DNA of 64,000 nt from Rhinopithecus roxellana (taxonomy: Eukaryota; Chordata; Mammalia; Primates; Cercopithecidae), in NCBI RefSeq assembly GCF_007565055.1, contig NC_044553.1, positions 41,059,916 through 41,123,915 on the forward strand, in the 5' to 3' direction. Positions 33,030 through 44,509 of the stretch are shown here, piece after piece. The notes under the pieces were generated by a model that did no database searches, was not told where the DNA came from, and worked only from the letters and a program-made list of their open reading frames with translations. The translations under genes and the position numbers were made by a program. Numbering within the stretch: the first letter of the stretch is position 1; every line of letters begins with the position of its first letter.

Positions 33030-34190
33030 TATGAAATCTTTCTTTTCACTAAGAACAGAAACATATTAATTTGTATTTTATTCTAAAATTTAAAGTTTAT
33101 CATTGACAAATCTTTAATTACCCTGGAATTGATTTGATATAGATATTAGCAATCTAACTCCATTTTCCATTCCACCCTCCATTTTAGTAGCCAATGGTCA
33201 AACAATTTAAGGAACTGTTTTACCTTTCCTCACTGATTGGCAATGCTGCTTCTTCATGTAGCAAATTTAAGTGGCTCTGTTTCTGAACGTGCAATTCTAT
33301 TTTATTGGCTAATTTATCCACACTTAAGACAAAATCACATTCTCTTGTCAAAATCACATAATACACTTTGCTATCTAATAGGACCACTTATTTTTTCTTC
33401 TTTTAAGTATCTGCACTATTCTTGGTTCTTTGTAATTCTTAAATAACAAGAATTATTTCCTCTGGTTTCTAAACAGCAACACAACAAAAACAAAAACAGA
33501 AATAATAATTTCTCTTTTATTTTGAGAGGGATTGATTTGAAGCCATATAGTGATTTGAGGATAATTGATATTTTGTTGTCTGTGATAAGCAGATGTCTCT
33601 ATTCTTTACTGTTTTTAAATATTCATAATTTTATCTATAAAGGGTTTATGCATAATTTAAAAGTTAAACTTCCAGGATTTTTTTCCTTTAAAAAAATTAT
33701 GGTATTACACTTCACACTTAAGTCCATGATCCATCTGAGTAAATTTTTGTATAAAGCATGGATTTATTATTTGTCTATTTCTCCTTTCAGTTCTATCAGT
33801 CTCTGACATATTTTGAGGATCTGTATTTGGTACGTGTACACTTAGGATTGCTGTATTTTCTTGGTAAATTGGCCCTTTGATGACATTTTGACTCTGGAAT
33901 GTCTAAATACATGGTAATTTGGTTTTTGTTTTTGGCTCTGAAGTCTGTATTCTTATCTGATAGTAACATAGTCACTCCTACTTTCTTTTGATTAATGTTT
34001 ACACGATTTATTTTTTCCCCTCCTTTTACTTTCATTATGCATGTATTGTTATATTTGAAGTTTCTGGTAGACAGCATATACTTGTATCATGTTTTTTAAT
34101 CTACTCTGACAATATCTGCCTTTTAGTTAGTTTACTTGGGTGATTTACACTTAATATAATTATTTACATTTAACATAAAAGGTTTATGTC
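33030..34190 (-). mobile_element. Old, rearranged LINE-1 (L1M) fragments
   Basis: Complement of LINE-1 ORF2 in pieces. 33100-33440 fits the C-terminal part (CACTGATTGGCAATGCTGCT, CTATTCTTGGTTCTTTG). 33715-33760 fits a region just upstream in the element. 33790-34190 fits the endonuclease region, with a minus-strand open stretch at 33796-34077. The order suggests internal deletion. Confidence 0.65.
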
Positions 34191-34296
34191 TGCCACCTAA
34201 GATGCCTCCAGTCTTCCTAATTGTTGTGTCTTAAAACTTCAAAAACAAAAAGAAGTTTCATTATTGTAATAATTTAATTTGACTCACTTCCATATT

Positions 34297-34994
34297 TTAA
34301 GCTTTTATTTTAGGTTCAGGGGTACATGTGCAAGTTTTGTTAAATAGTTAAACTCATGTCATGGGAGTTTGTTGTACAGATTATTTCATCACCCAGGTAC
34401 TAGGCCTAGTACCCAGTGGTTATTTTTTCTGTTCCTTTCCCTCTTCCTGCCTTCCATCCTCAAGTAGGCCCCAGTGTCTGTTGTTCCCCTCATAGGGTCC
34501 CTGTGTTCTCATCATTTAGCTCCCACTTCTAAGTGAGAACATGTGGCATTTGGTCTGTGTCTGCATTAGTTTGCTAGGGATAACGGCCTCCAGCTCCATC
34601 CATGTTCTTGCAAAGGACATGATAACATTCTTTTTTATGGCTGTGCGGTATATATTCACAACATTTTTTTTTTTATCCAGTCTGTTGTTGATGGGCATTT
34701 TGATTTATTCCATGTATTTGCTATTGTGAATAGTGCTGCAATGAATCTATGCATCCATGTGTCCTTATGGTAGAATGATTTGTATTCCTTTGGGTATATA
34801 CTCAGTAATAGGATTGCTGAGTAGAATAGCAATTCTGTTTATAGCTCTTTGAGGAATTGCTACACTGCTTTTGATGGTTGAATTAATTTATACTCCCACC
34901 AACAGGGTATAAGCATCTCCTTTCTCCACAACTTTACCAGAATCTGTTATTTTTTGCTTTTTAATAATAGCCATTCTGATTGGTGTGAGGTGGT
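34297..34994 (-). mobile_element. 5'-truncated LINE-1 (L1MA-type)
   Basis: Complement of the LINE-1 3' UTR and ORF2 end: TTTAGGTTCAGGGGTACATG, GTAGGCCCCAGTGTCTGTTG, TAGCTCCCACTTCTAAGTGA, CCAGCTCCATCCATGTTCTT and GATTGGTGTGAGGTGGT. Its 3' UTR places it with the older L1MA-type group. Confidence 0.9.
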
Positions 34995-35156
34995 AAAAAA
35001 GTCTTGTTTGTTTACTCTCTTTATTTTTAGTTCTTTAAAGTGCCAGGTTACTGTTATTTTTTGAAAGTGGTTCTTGTGGAGATTAAATATGGAAAACTGA
35101 TACTGCTTTCAGAAGAAAGTACTCTGTTGAGAAACTTGTGTCATAAGAAAGAGCTA

Positions 35157-35480
35157 CCAGTGCGGTGGCTCACGCCTGTAATCCCAGCACTTTGGGAGGC
35201 CGAGGGGGGTAGATCATGAGATCAGGAGATCAAGACCAGCTTGACCAACATGGTGAAACCCCATCTCTACTCAAAACACAAAAATTAGTTGGGTGTGGTC
35301 ACAGGCACCTGTAATCCCAATTATTCAGGAGGCTGAGGCAGGAGAATCACTTGAACCTGCGAGGCAGAGATTGCGGCGACCAGAGATTGGGCCACTGCAC
35401 TCCAGCCTGGGTGACAGAGCAAAACTCCATCTCAAAAAAAAAAAAAACAAAAAAAGCAAACAAACAAAAAAAGAACTGTC
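35157..35480 (+). mobile_element. AluS-like SINE
   Basis: Plus-strand Alu lacking the first few consensus bases. It begins with CCAGTGCGGTGGCTCACG and ends in an A-rich tail interrupted by C and G (35434-35472). Possible flanking duplication AAAGAGCT/AAAGAACT. Confidence 0.92.
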
Positions 35481-35589
35481 AACAGAAATTTATTATACTC
35501 TTTCAACATAGGGTTAGGGCCTTTTTATTTTCTGAGCTCTTAAGTTACAAAAAGGTTGGAGAGGGCAGAAATGATGTGTAGGAATTAGC

Positions 35590-35770
35590 CAGGTGAGGAA
35601 ATGACCTTTCAAGCAGAGGAAAAGGGGACAATGAAGGCACACAGCTGACACAGAGTAGGAAGTATGTAGAGATCTGAGGCTGAATCGAAAGGCAGAAGAA
35701 TAAGAAATGAAGCTAGAGAGAGGAATCCAGAGCTGTGTGTATATCGTACTTAAAGAACTTGGAATTTATT
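35590..35770 (-). mobile_element. L2 LINE fragment
   Basis: Diverged complement of L2, with a GTGAGGAAATGACCTTTCAAG block followed by CAAGCAGAGGAAAAGG and a distant TACTTAAAGAACTTGGAATTT. Tentative. Confidence 0.45.
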
Positions 35771-35799
35771 GTTTACACAGGATAAACCATTAAAAGTAT

Positions 35800-35960
35800 T
35801 TTCCATTAATCCATTATAACCATTTATTGTGCTAGGCACTGTTCTAGGTATTGAAGATACAGCAGTGGGCAAGACACAGTATCTTCCCTCAAGGGACTTA
35901 TAATCTACAGAGGAGTACAGAAAATAGATAAGCAATTATAATATAATACATACTTTACCT
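35800..35960 (-). mobile_element. L2 LINE 3' end
   Basis: Clear complement of the L2 3' end: TGTGCTAGGCACTGTTCTAG, TGAAGATACAGCAGTGGGCA, CCTCAAGGGACTTATAATCT. Confidence 0.8.
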
Positions 35961-36514
35961 CTGCAGTGGAGAATCTTGGCACCTTCCTTAGAACTTACCA
36001 ATATTTTAGGTTGTTCACTCTTCATGCAATTTGGAGTATGGCTGCAGGTTGACAGAATGTGAGACACTGATCTTATTTAGATAAAGTGCCTGCTACGTAG
36101 TAGATATTTAGCCCGTGTACTAAATCCCGTACTGCTTTCTACTTGTTGGCACGGAGACTTGCAGCTGTTTAAAAAAACTTAGCACATGGCTGGGAATGAT
36201 TTATTGATATAACTCTGGAAATCCATAGACATTTGTTTTATGATGTCTGTTGTTTTGAGAGAGAAATAAGAAAACTACAAGTTATCTAAAATAAATTTTG
36301 CATAATAATTTCTCAAAGGTTGTCTATGATCTGGAGCCTTTTTTTTTTTCTTTTCATTTTTGCTTCTATTTCTCCACAACACTCAGTATACAACTCCATT
36401 AGTATTAATTGCAGTGTGTTAATCATCTGATTATATATCCCAGGTTTGGAGAACTATTAGCACACCAGGACTCTGAGATGAATCCTAAATAGAGGACCTG
36501 GCACATCAAAGAGA
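35961..36514. other. No gene recognised
   Basis: Single-copy-looking AT-rich sequence with a T-run near 36341. Confidence 0.5.
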
Positions 36515-36680
36515 AATTTTTCTCAAAGTATCATCCCAGGACTACCTGAGGGGCTTGCAAAAATGCGAATTCCTGGAACTCTGCCCCAGACAGAATGAAA
36601 CAGATTTTATTAGGAAGGCTGGGAATTTGCACTTTATAGTCCTCAAGATTCTTATGTACACTAAAGTCTGAATATAATGT
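36515..36680 (+). mobile_element. MER5-like hAT element
   Basis: TTTCTCAAAGTATCATCCC at the left, AAAAATGCGAATTCCTGGAA and CTGCCCCAGACAGAATGAA inside, and GATTCTTATGTACACTAAAG at the right match MER5 order, near complete. Confidence 0.75.
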
Positions 36681-37029
36681 TTGCTATTGAACTGATATTC
36701 AAGAACTTACTCTTTTTGAGTAGAGAAGGTGGCTTATAATAAATTCAGGTTTAACTAACATTATATTTGACCTTAAGCTCTGCTCTCTATTTTTTTACAT
36801 ATATTTTTGGAACCACTATTCTCGATGTTAGAAACACAGGAGGAAGATATAAATGTCAATACACAGAAATATATCTAGAAAAACATCTGTGACACTCTTA
36901 CCTGAGTACATTATAAAAGTACATGATGGGGGAAAAATCCACATTAACCCCAGTCAGGCAAGCAACTGAAAGAGGCATCTCTATGGCAACTTCTAAAACT
37001 TAAAATATAAAGAAGGGGCTTGGTAAAGA
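36681..37029. other. No gene recognised
   Basis: AT-rich, apparently single copy. Confidence 0.5.
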
Positions 37030-37175
37030 TGATCAGGTATTGAAAGCCCATCATGTGACACAAACCTTATATTAATTTGTTTAATGTTCACAGTAGCCAT
37101 GTGAAGTAGACAATAATATTCCCATCTTATAAACAGGAAAATGAGACTTGAAGAGGCTAAGCAATTTGCCCAGAG
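37030..37175 (-). mobile_element. MIR SINE fragment
   Basis: Complement of MIR: CCATGTGAAGTAGACAATAAT, TTCCCATCTTATAAACAGGA and AGAGGCTAAGCAATTTGCCC. Confidence 0.75.
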
Positions 37176-37269
37176 AAGGTCTTTATTATTCTTTTCTTCT
37201 TAAATTTTGTTTTTTCCCCTTTTCCTTTTTCTCTTTGCTTAGAAAAGTATCAGCAAAGACTAAAATAAA

Positions 37270-37295
37270 GATTTTTTTTTTTTTTTTTTTTTTTT
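37270..37295. repeat. Poly-T tract
   Basis: About 24 uninterrupted T without an adjoining Alu or LINE-1 body; a slippage tract. Confidence 0.85.
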
Positions 37296-37590
37296 GCCTC
37301 TGTAGAACTGGATATTTACTAGCTGATGTGATGGTAGCCTGTTTTTCAGTATAATTCTTTAGTACTCTAATTTTATAATAATTTCTCATCTCTAACAACA
37401 GAAGACAATAGCTGGGGAATCAAAGGTGTCAACTGATACTCCAAGTGTTTTGTATTTAATTTTAGATTACGTGCAGTAGATCAGTCTCTAGTATCCAACC
37501 ACAGTGTAAGACATGGAATGCTTCTGTAAGACAATAAACCAGTCTTGCTTGGCCCCTAAATCCATGTTTTTAACCACTACCCTTCAAGGA

Positions 37591-37625
37591 TCCTAGCATA
37601 TGGATCCTTGATCCATATGCTAGGA
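37591..37625. repeat. Perfect inverted repeat (hairpin/cruciform-capable)
   Basis: Arms TCCTAGCATATGGATC (37591-37606) and GATCCATATGCTAGGA (37610-37625) are exact reverse complements around a 3-base CTT spacer. Each arm also contains the NdeI-like palindrome CATATG. No transposon with these ends is recognised. Confidence 0.9.
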
Positions 37626-38195
37626 AAAAATTAATTATAATACAGCGCTGAAATGGGTATCATATCCTTTATTTGTTTTTTAAGTACAAATAACCTTTCC
37701 TCCTAGGACATTTATCTTTATGTTAAACTTAAATTCATCTTATTGAAAATTCAAGTGATTCCTTGGGCTCTGTCCCAGCAGATCTGGAGACAAGGTGATC
37801 ACTAGGATTTTGTCTTTGTTTAAGTATATTTATCCCTCAAGCCTCTGTAAATGGAAAACTTGGACTGCAAGGAACAAAGCACAGTGGTGCTTTGCATAAC
37901 ATCCTATACCTCTTTGGTTTATGTATCAGCAACAGAATGGTGTGAGGGTTTGGGCAATGCTGAGGCGTGTAGTCATGAGCTGAGGTGATATTCTTAAGCC
38001 CAAGGACACAGTAAACCATTCCTTGGTTGTCCTGAGAAGAAAAGAGGGGAGTATTTCTAAAGAGTAGGGATTCTGAAGATGTTACATACATTGCCTTAAA
38101 GGTGTGCCAATCTGGAGAAAAGTGGGGTGGTTAGGAAGTAAATGTGGCAATAGTGGCTAAAATTACAATGTTACCTGGCAGGACAATATCGTCTA
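37626..38195. other. No gene recognised
   Basis: An 84-codon minus-strand frame at 37837-38091 shows no recognisable domain. Confidence 0.5.
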
Positions 38196-38199
38196 TATT

Positions 38200-38310
38200 G
38201 GATAGAAAAGGAAATAGATTCATTCAGCTTTTGACTTGCTTGCTCAAAGTTACACACAAATAAAAAGGCTAGATCTTGAACTCAGGGTTTCTAACTAAAC
38301 AATTCTCCAT
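38200..38310 (-). mobile_element. Diverged MIR fragment
   Basis: Complement of the MIR core: GGAAATAGATTCATTCAGC, TTGCTCAAAGTTACACAC, AGATCTTGAACTCAGGGTTT. Confidence 0.6.
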
Positions 38311-40000
38311 TCATTCTCTCTTCCCCCATCAACTCACCTTCTAACCCATCAGTTAATTTGTGTTACTAGTTATCAAACATTAGAATACAGAATTTTTGTA
38401 CCCAAATAGTTCCCAAATTTTGATGGCTATTTGAAACAGCTTGGGAAATACGGATTTCTTTCTGGCTGCCAACGTGGACGTTGTAATTTAATTGTGTGGG
38501 CTATGATCTTAGCATCAGAATTGTTTTAATAAAAAAGCTCCCAAGATGATTGTAATGTATAACCAAATTAGGAATCCACTGTGCTGGCACTTGATTGAAG
38601 CTAGGAATAAGATGACCCAGGCAAACTGATACTCTTAAAAATTCAAGGAAATAGGGGATTCAAAGTCCATCCTTCTTACTTAAAGTATACAGAGAAAACA
38701 TTTAAGCACAGGGACCTATGGTGTTCATAATATTCAGGGCATATATAATAAAAGTTTCCAAATGTTACAGTCTCTTAGAGTGTCTAACTTTTTTTTTTCC
38801 CTGAGTGGTTTGGGGATGAACACAGCAAAATAAGATGTCTTCAGCGTCTTGTACTTATGTGAAGTATACAGAGTGAAATATATGCCACTTTTGTGTTCAA
38901 AACCTGAAGTGAAATAGATGTGAATAAATTGTAACTGAATTAGCACCTCACCACAGCTGCTTTCAGGGGGTAATTTAGGCTTCTTTTTATATCATGCTTC
39001 AGACTTTGATGTGATGAGAGGATTTCAGAATGTACTTTCAGAATTCTTCTTTTCCTCAGAGTCACATGGCTAAATGATCAGAGATCACATTTTATTTCTG
39101 TGTGGAAAAACCTTCATTAATCTGATGCAAAGTAGGCACTCTTGTATCTCGAGGGAAATGAGAAGTGGCTTTCCTTATAAGAGCTTGCCGGCTAAGCAGG
39201 CAGCTGGGCTGTGCCCATGGGCACCTGCCTCGTGGTGCTCCAGGTGTTTCTCCTCAGGAGGGCCCCAGAAGTCAAGGCACATTAGCAATGAGTCTCCAAC
39301 TGCTGTCCAATTCAACCCTAAGGACTCTCTAGATCCAAGGATGTTTCTGAAACAGCAATATTAAGGCATTACCCAAGAGTATTACAAGAGGAGCAAAATA
39401 GAGATTCTCCTTTGCAGACTTGGATAAAGCTTGAACCAGTTTGCTCTAAACAGGAATGTATTACAAATTGGGGGCAGTTGCTTTGTGGCAGAGACTGGAG
39501 GCAATGACTTAGAGGCAGAATGAATATTCAGATATAAACTGCATGTCCAACAGCGTTTGTTATTACATATGCCAGCATATTAGATATTAATTTAACCTGT
39601 GAGGTCACAGGATCAGAAACTATATGAAGCAATCACAGGGCTCTCTGTTTTCCTGCTAAATTGCCTCTAAGCTATTTAGGATTTATAAGTTTCCACATCA
39701 CAAAACTCTCCTTGCTCTTACATCTGCTGGAAGCAGAATCCAGAGCAGAATCCAGACCTGCTTGTTAATTGGCAGATAGATGCTACGTGCAGTTGGTGTC
39801 AAGACTTGCATGGTGACTGAAGGGACACAGCACAGCCAGATTGAGGGTGCAGGGGTCTGAGCTTCATAGGAAAGGAGCAGCAAGGCAGCACAGCTTTTCA
39901 TATCCCTTATCTTTGTCTCCTTTCTTTCTCATTCATCATTTCCTATCCATCCTTTAAAGAGCCTGAATTTCTTGTATTCATGGATTGTAAATGGAAAAAT
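38311..40000. other. No gene recognised
   Basis: Single-copy-looking sequence. 39160-39350 is somewhat GC-richer, with a 96-codon frame (39074-39364) that shows no known domain and no clear exon borders. Confidence 0.5.
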
Positions 40001-40004
40001 TACT

Positions 40005-40080
40005 AGGTGCCCAATTTTACATACATAATCTCATTTAACTCAATCTGTTGGAAATGGTTATCATCAGCTTACTGTTTTCC
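40005..40080 (-). mobile_element. MIR SINE, left part
   Basis: Complement of the MIR 3' half (CTAGGTGCCCAATTTTAC, ATAATCTCATTTAACTCAAT). The remainder of the same MIR appears at 40312-40425. Confidence 0.6.
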
Positions 40081-40089
40081 TGCTGCATT

Positions 40090-40310
40090 CTTATAGCATG
40101 TTCCGTGTGCATATCCATAGTGACACAATGTTTTCTCTATTTGTCCCACTAGAGTGTGTGCTTCTTGAGAGGAGAGACAATGTTTCTTTTTGAACTGTTA
40201 CTGTTAAGCACAACAGTTTCATATGATGATAGATGCTGGGCATAATTAGAAATATATTTAAGAATTTAGTACCTGGTATTTGCCAAGCAAGTAACTATTA
40301 ATTGAGTGAA
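40090..40310 (+). mobile_element. L2 LINE 3' end lying inside a MIR
   Basis: Plus-strand L2 3' end: TTTGTCCCACTAGAGTGTGT, GCTTCTTGAGAGGAGAGACA, AGTACCTGGTATTTGCCAAG and a terminal AATTGAGTGAAGAAA. Confidence 0.65.
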
Positions 40311-40311
40311 G

Positions 40312-40425
40312 AAAGAAAACTAAAGTCCAAGAAGTGGAAAAGTGGTTTACACAAAGTTACACGTAGTTATAAATTGATTCTAACCCCAAAGCTATTATTC
40401 TGCTATCATGCAGTCTCCTTTGATG
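40312..40425 (-). mobile_element. MIR SINE, right part
   Basis: Complement of the MIR core continues: AACTAAAGTCCAAGAAGTGG, CACAAAGTTACACGTAGTTA and GATTCTAACCCCAAAGC. Confidence 0.6.
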
Positions 40426-40429
40426 AAGA

Positions 40430-41700
40430 TGAAATCCAACATTAGATGTCACCGTATGTTTTCACAACTTGCTTTTGAGTGAGCTGCCCAGGTTTTGTCT
40501 TCTAACTGTAGGCTTCAAATGGGTTATGAGTTAGATTGGCCTGTTACAGAGTTAGGAATTTAGATGGTTCTCAGGGCAAGCTTATAAAGAAACAGTAAGA
40601 TTTCCCTCAATGTTTTGGTTCATGTTTAAGAGAGGGGACATTCTCATTTTCTCAAACTTAAAGGAGAAACTTCATATGAATTATAAAATGCTACAGTTAA
40701 GTTTGTGTTTCGACAAATACAGTAAATAGACTATATGCTTCTAGCCTTACACAGAGTATCAGTGTACTATTAGGTTGTACCATAAGGCTTTCATACCAAA
40801 GTCAAAATGACCAAGGAAGCAGCATATTTTCACAGTGCAGCTATAATGCTAAAAAGATGAACTGGCTAGGACATATGAAATTCAACTTGTGGCTCTACTT
40901 ACAATATTTTGATGAATATAAAAAGAGAATTGGAACATAGATGTTCAGTAGCATAAGTACCAGAATAGTGCCATTAAGTGCAAAGCAATTTCAGGTGAAC
41001 ATACATTTTGATTGCAAGCTATCTAGATAACATCTTCAATTATCTATAGTATTTGCCCTGCATAGACACAGAGGCTGAATTGCTTTTGAAGATTTCTGCT
41101 TCTTTTTGTACTATGATATCAAAGCTATGACTTTTTCTTATACACACACACATACACACACACACACACAAAACGAGGAGAGAAAACAATGGGGAAAGAA
41201 CAACTTATAAATAATTTTTGATACCAAACATACTGAATTAAGAAATGAAAAATATGAGACAAGGTTATTAAAAGACATGATTTTTCAGCTGCTGTATTCT
41301 TGTTATTTCATTAGAAAGATATAAGTAGGAACTGAGAAAAACTGAAACTGCTCCAGCCAAAAAGATGTGGGTAATTAGAGCAATCTACCCTTGGCTGAAA
41401 CACAATAAAAGTGACAGGGCTGTTGAAATTCCATCTCTAAAGCCTTTAAATACAGTTTGAATATTTTCTACGGAAATTTGTGGCAGTCATAATGTGTCAG
41501 GATATAAATGGGAAGTGGCAGCAGCTCAAGAAAACATGGAAAATAGAGTGTACAGAAAGAGGATTGGTTTTAAAAATCCGGAGGCTTTAAACATGCTCCA
41601 TCAGCTGGTCTAGTGATACCACAGCCACTTACCTTCCCCATTCTGATGCCTCCTCGGGCTAGCCATTTTAATCCGATTTCACCCATTTAAGAATACTGAA
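40430..41700. other. No gene recognised; CA repeat at 41141-41170
   Basis: AT-rich, apparently single copy. The only repeat seen is the CA tract, with one T interruption. Confidence 0.55.
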
Positions 41701-41704
41701 GAAA

Positions 41705-42208
41705 GAAAATAAATTGTTCTACCATAAAGACACACACACTCCTATGTTCACTGCAGCACGATTCTTAACAGCAAAGACATGGAATCAACCTAGGTTCCCA
41801 TCAGTAGTGGAGTGAAGAAAATGTGGTACATATACACAATGGAATACCATACAGACATAAAATAGAATGAAATCATGTCCTTTGCAGCAACATGGTTGTA
41901 GCTGGAAGCCGTTATCCTAACTGAATTAATATAGAAACAGAAAAACAAACACCACCTGTTCTCACTCATAGGTGGAAGCTAAACAGTGGGTACTCATGGG
42001 CAAAAAACAAGCTGGCAACAGTAGACACTGGGGATTCCAAAAGGGAGGAGGAGAGGGGCAAGGGTTGAAAAATTAACTATTGGGTACTATGGTCAGTTCT
42101 TGGGTGATGGAATCAATCGCATCCCAAACCTCAGCATCACGCAATATATCCAGGTAACAAACCTACATGTGTACCACCTGAATCTAAACTAAAAGTTGAA
42201 ATTTAAGA
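41705..42208 (+). mobile_element. 5'-truncated LINE-1 3' end (L1MA/L1PB-type)
   Basis: ORF2 end and 3' UTR: ATGTTCACTGCAGCACGATT, AGACATGGAATCAACCTAGG, TTCTCACTCATAGGTGGAAG, a TTAACTATTGGGTACTATGG block and ACATGTGTACCACCTGAATC. Confidence 0.92.
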
Positions 42209-42981
42209 CAAAAGTGTATGTAGAGGTGGGAAATTCACATAGCAAATATGTATTTGCTGCTTACAATGCCTCTACCAGTGCTAGCTGCTCAGAAGTCTCA
42301 GTGATCAAAAGCAGACATACACTATTTTGCCCCAAACTCTCATTCTTAACTATTATGTAATCAGGTCTTAGATGGGGTTTGTCTATAAAACAAAACGGAG
42401 AGCTAAAGCGGTTTAGGGTATTAGCAAGAGTGTTCCTTGGAACTGAAGCTTCATAAGTTAGCAAGTGAAAAAGGGAGAAGCTTGATGATTGGGATAAAGT
42501 TAGGAGCTTGAAGGGATGGATGGCTCATTGAGTTTGTGGATTTATGACACAGAGCAATTGAACAGGAAAAACCAAAGGAAACTCTAAGCAGGAAATGATT
42601 GCATAGTTGAAGGAATTCTGAGTAATGCCAATGTCATGATGTGGTCCAGAAATGGATGGGGGAAACAGAATGGAGAGAAGGATTATCAGAGTTGAGGACA
42701 TCATGGAACTGAGAGGGAGCGTTGTTGGCTGGGTTGTCCATGGGACTGGTAAAGTGAAGCTAAAGAGTATGTGTGTGTGTGCGCATGTATGTGTGTAAAA
42801 CATGGCAGCTGTGCATGTCCAAGCTTATAAAATTGGAGCTGCATGTATCATAAAGTTCAAAACACTGATATTATCTTCATAGAAATATTTTTCACTAAAA
42901 TGCCAAGAAATATAATCATTAGTGCATATGTGTTCATTATGACAATATTATGATATTCTAACACGCAAAGTGAGAATTTTC
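42209..42981. other. No gene recognised; TG repeat near 42764-42800
   Basis: Apart from the TG tract nothing is recognised. The overlapping minus frame at 42525-42803 reads through that tract. Confidence 0.5.
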
Positions 42982-43303
42982 AGAAATGGGAATATTCTCT
43001 CTCTTTTTTTTTTTGGAGACAGAGTCTCACTCTGTCACTGAGGCTGGAGTGCAGTGCCACAGTGTTAGCTCACTGCAACCTCCACCACCTGGGTTCAAGT
43101 GATTCTGGTGCCTCAGCCTCTCGAGTAGGGATTATAGGTGCGCACCACCACGCCTGGCTAACTTTTGTATTTTTAGTAGAGATTGGCTTTCAGCAGGCTG
43201 GTCTTGAACTCCTAGTCTCAAGTGATCTGCCCACCTTGGTTTCCCAAAGTGCTAGGATTTTAGGCGTGAGCCACCATGCCCGACCAGAAATGGGAATGTT
43301 CTC
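42982..43303 (-). mobile_element. Alu SINE with target-site duplication
   Basis: Minus-strand Alu at 43000-43285 with a deletion in the left monomer (near 43183-43195). The 18-bp duplication AGAAATGGGAATATTCTC (42982-42999) recurs with one change at 43286-43303. Confidence 0.93.
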
Positions 43304-43619
43304 AGAGGTGCTTTTAAAGGTAATGGTTTTTTTTTTTTTTTTGTAAATAATTTCATAGACTTTCAATATAATTTAAAAAAACTCACAACATTGTGAATGT
43401 ACTAAATGTTGCTAATGGTAAATTTTACATTATATATATTATACAGTAAAAAATCCTTCCTTACCTACCCTAAGCAAATTGTTTTGTTTTATAGCCCAGG
43501 AATTCTGAGTAGATTGATATAAATACCAATTTTTTCTGTTGTTTTTGTTCAATATTCAATTACAGCATATTAAATGAGTACGGGAAAGAGAGGAATTTGG
43601 CCTTATTTTGAACGTAGTT
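43304..43619. other. No gene recognised; T-run at 43327-43342
   Basis: AT-rich and apparently single copy. Confidence 0.5.
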
Positions 43620-43760
43620 TAAGTCAACACACATTTATTGAACTTTCAGTAGATGCTAGGAATAGTGCTCAGCCTTCCGTGGGCATCAGCAACAAACACC
43701 AAATAGTCCCCATCCCTAGGAGCTCATAGTCTAGAGGTTAACAGAGGCATCAATAAACAT
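43620..43760 (-). mobile_element. L2 LINE 3' end
   Basis: Complement of the L2 end: CACATTTATTGAACTTTCAG, GATGCTAGGAATAGTGCTCA, CCCTAGGAGCTCATAGTCTA. Confidence 0.75.
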
Positions 43761-43807
43761 CATTTATAAGCAAAAGATATGTTTAATGATTTCAACATGG
43801 GCTCAGT

Positions 43808-43851
43808 TTTATTTATTTATTTATTTATTATTTATTTATTTATTTATTTTG
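43808..43851. repeat. TTTA tetranucleotide microsatellite
   Basis: About ten TTTA units with one shortened unit in the middle. Confidence 0.95.
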
Positions 43852-44369
43852 GTCAGGGGAGAAGGTGGAGATTGAGACAATCTTGTTCTTTATTTCTAGA
43901 GCACCTTAAAAGAGGTAGTCAAACAGTAACTTGTTTTACATCTAAATTAATAGTAGCATGAAAAATAGTACAGCCACGACTTAAAGAGAGCCATAGATAA
44001 TTTTAGACAAAGTTTGTCACCCAGTCCCCTTTTTTCTCCCTACCTATACCAATGTTTAAAGAAATGAGGATAAATTTCTAAAATCAGAGCAAACCAAAAT
44101 TTGGACAGCTCTACAGACACATTGAGACATCCCTTCTCCCGAAAACTATCCTCAAATTTCAAATGGACTCAGCCTCAGGGTTTCATACGACTGCCTAATT
44201 TAGATCATTCTTCGTCTCTTTGTTTTCTTCACTACCAAAATCAAAGTGAAATGAACACCTGGTCTCATTGTTGTTTTGCATTTTTACCTGATCTCGAAGC
44301 CTTTGTGCGGCCTTACTTTCAATGAAACAGAGTCTGCTTCAAGGGAAACTAGAAAGGGCTGAATTACAG

Positions 44370-44495
44370 ATGCCTCAGGTTATTGACAAGGAAACGGAGG
44401 ACTTGACTTGCCCAGATTATCCCATCTTTTGATATTGGAGTTATGATAAGGCTCAGGCTCTCTGATCCCCATCACAGGCTACTCCCATTGCCTCT
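44370..44495 (-). mobile_element. Diverged MIR fragment
   Basis: Complement of MIR: ATTGACAAGGAAACGGAGG, ACTTGACTTGCCCAGATTAT and CAGGCTCTCTGATCCCCATC. Confidence 0.55.
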
Positions 44496-44509
44496 GCTTC
44501 CTGTCTTAT

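Noticed and set aside
43808..43851. Regularly spaced repeats considered as a CRISPR-like array
   Set aside because: It is a simple TTTA microsatellite without spacers, and the window is primate DNA.
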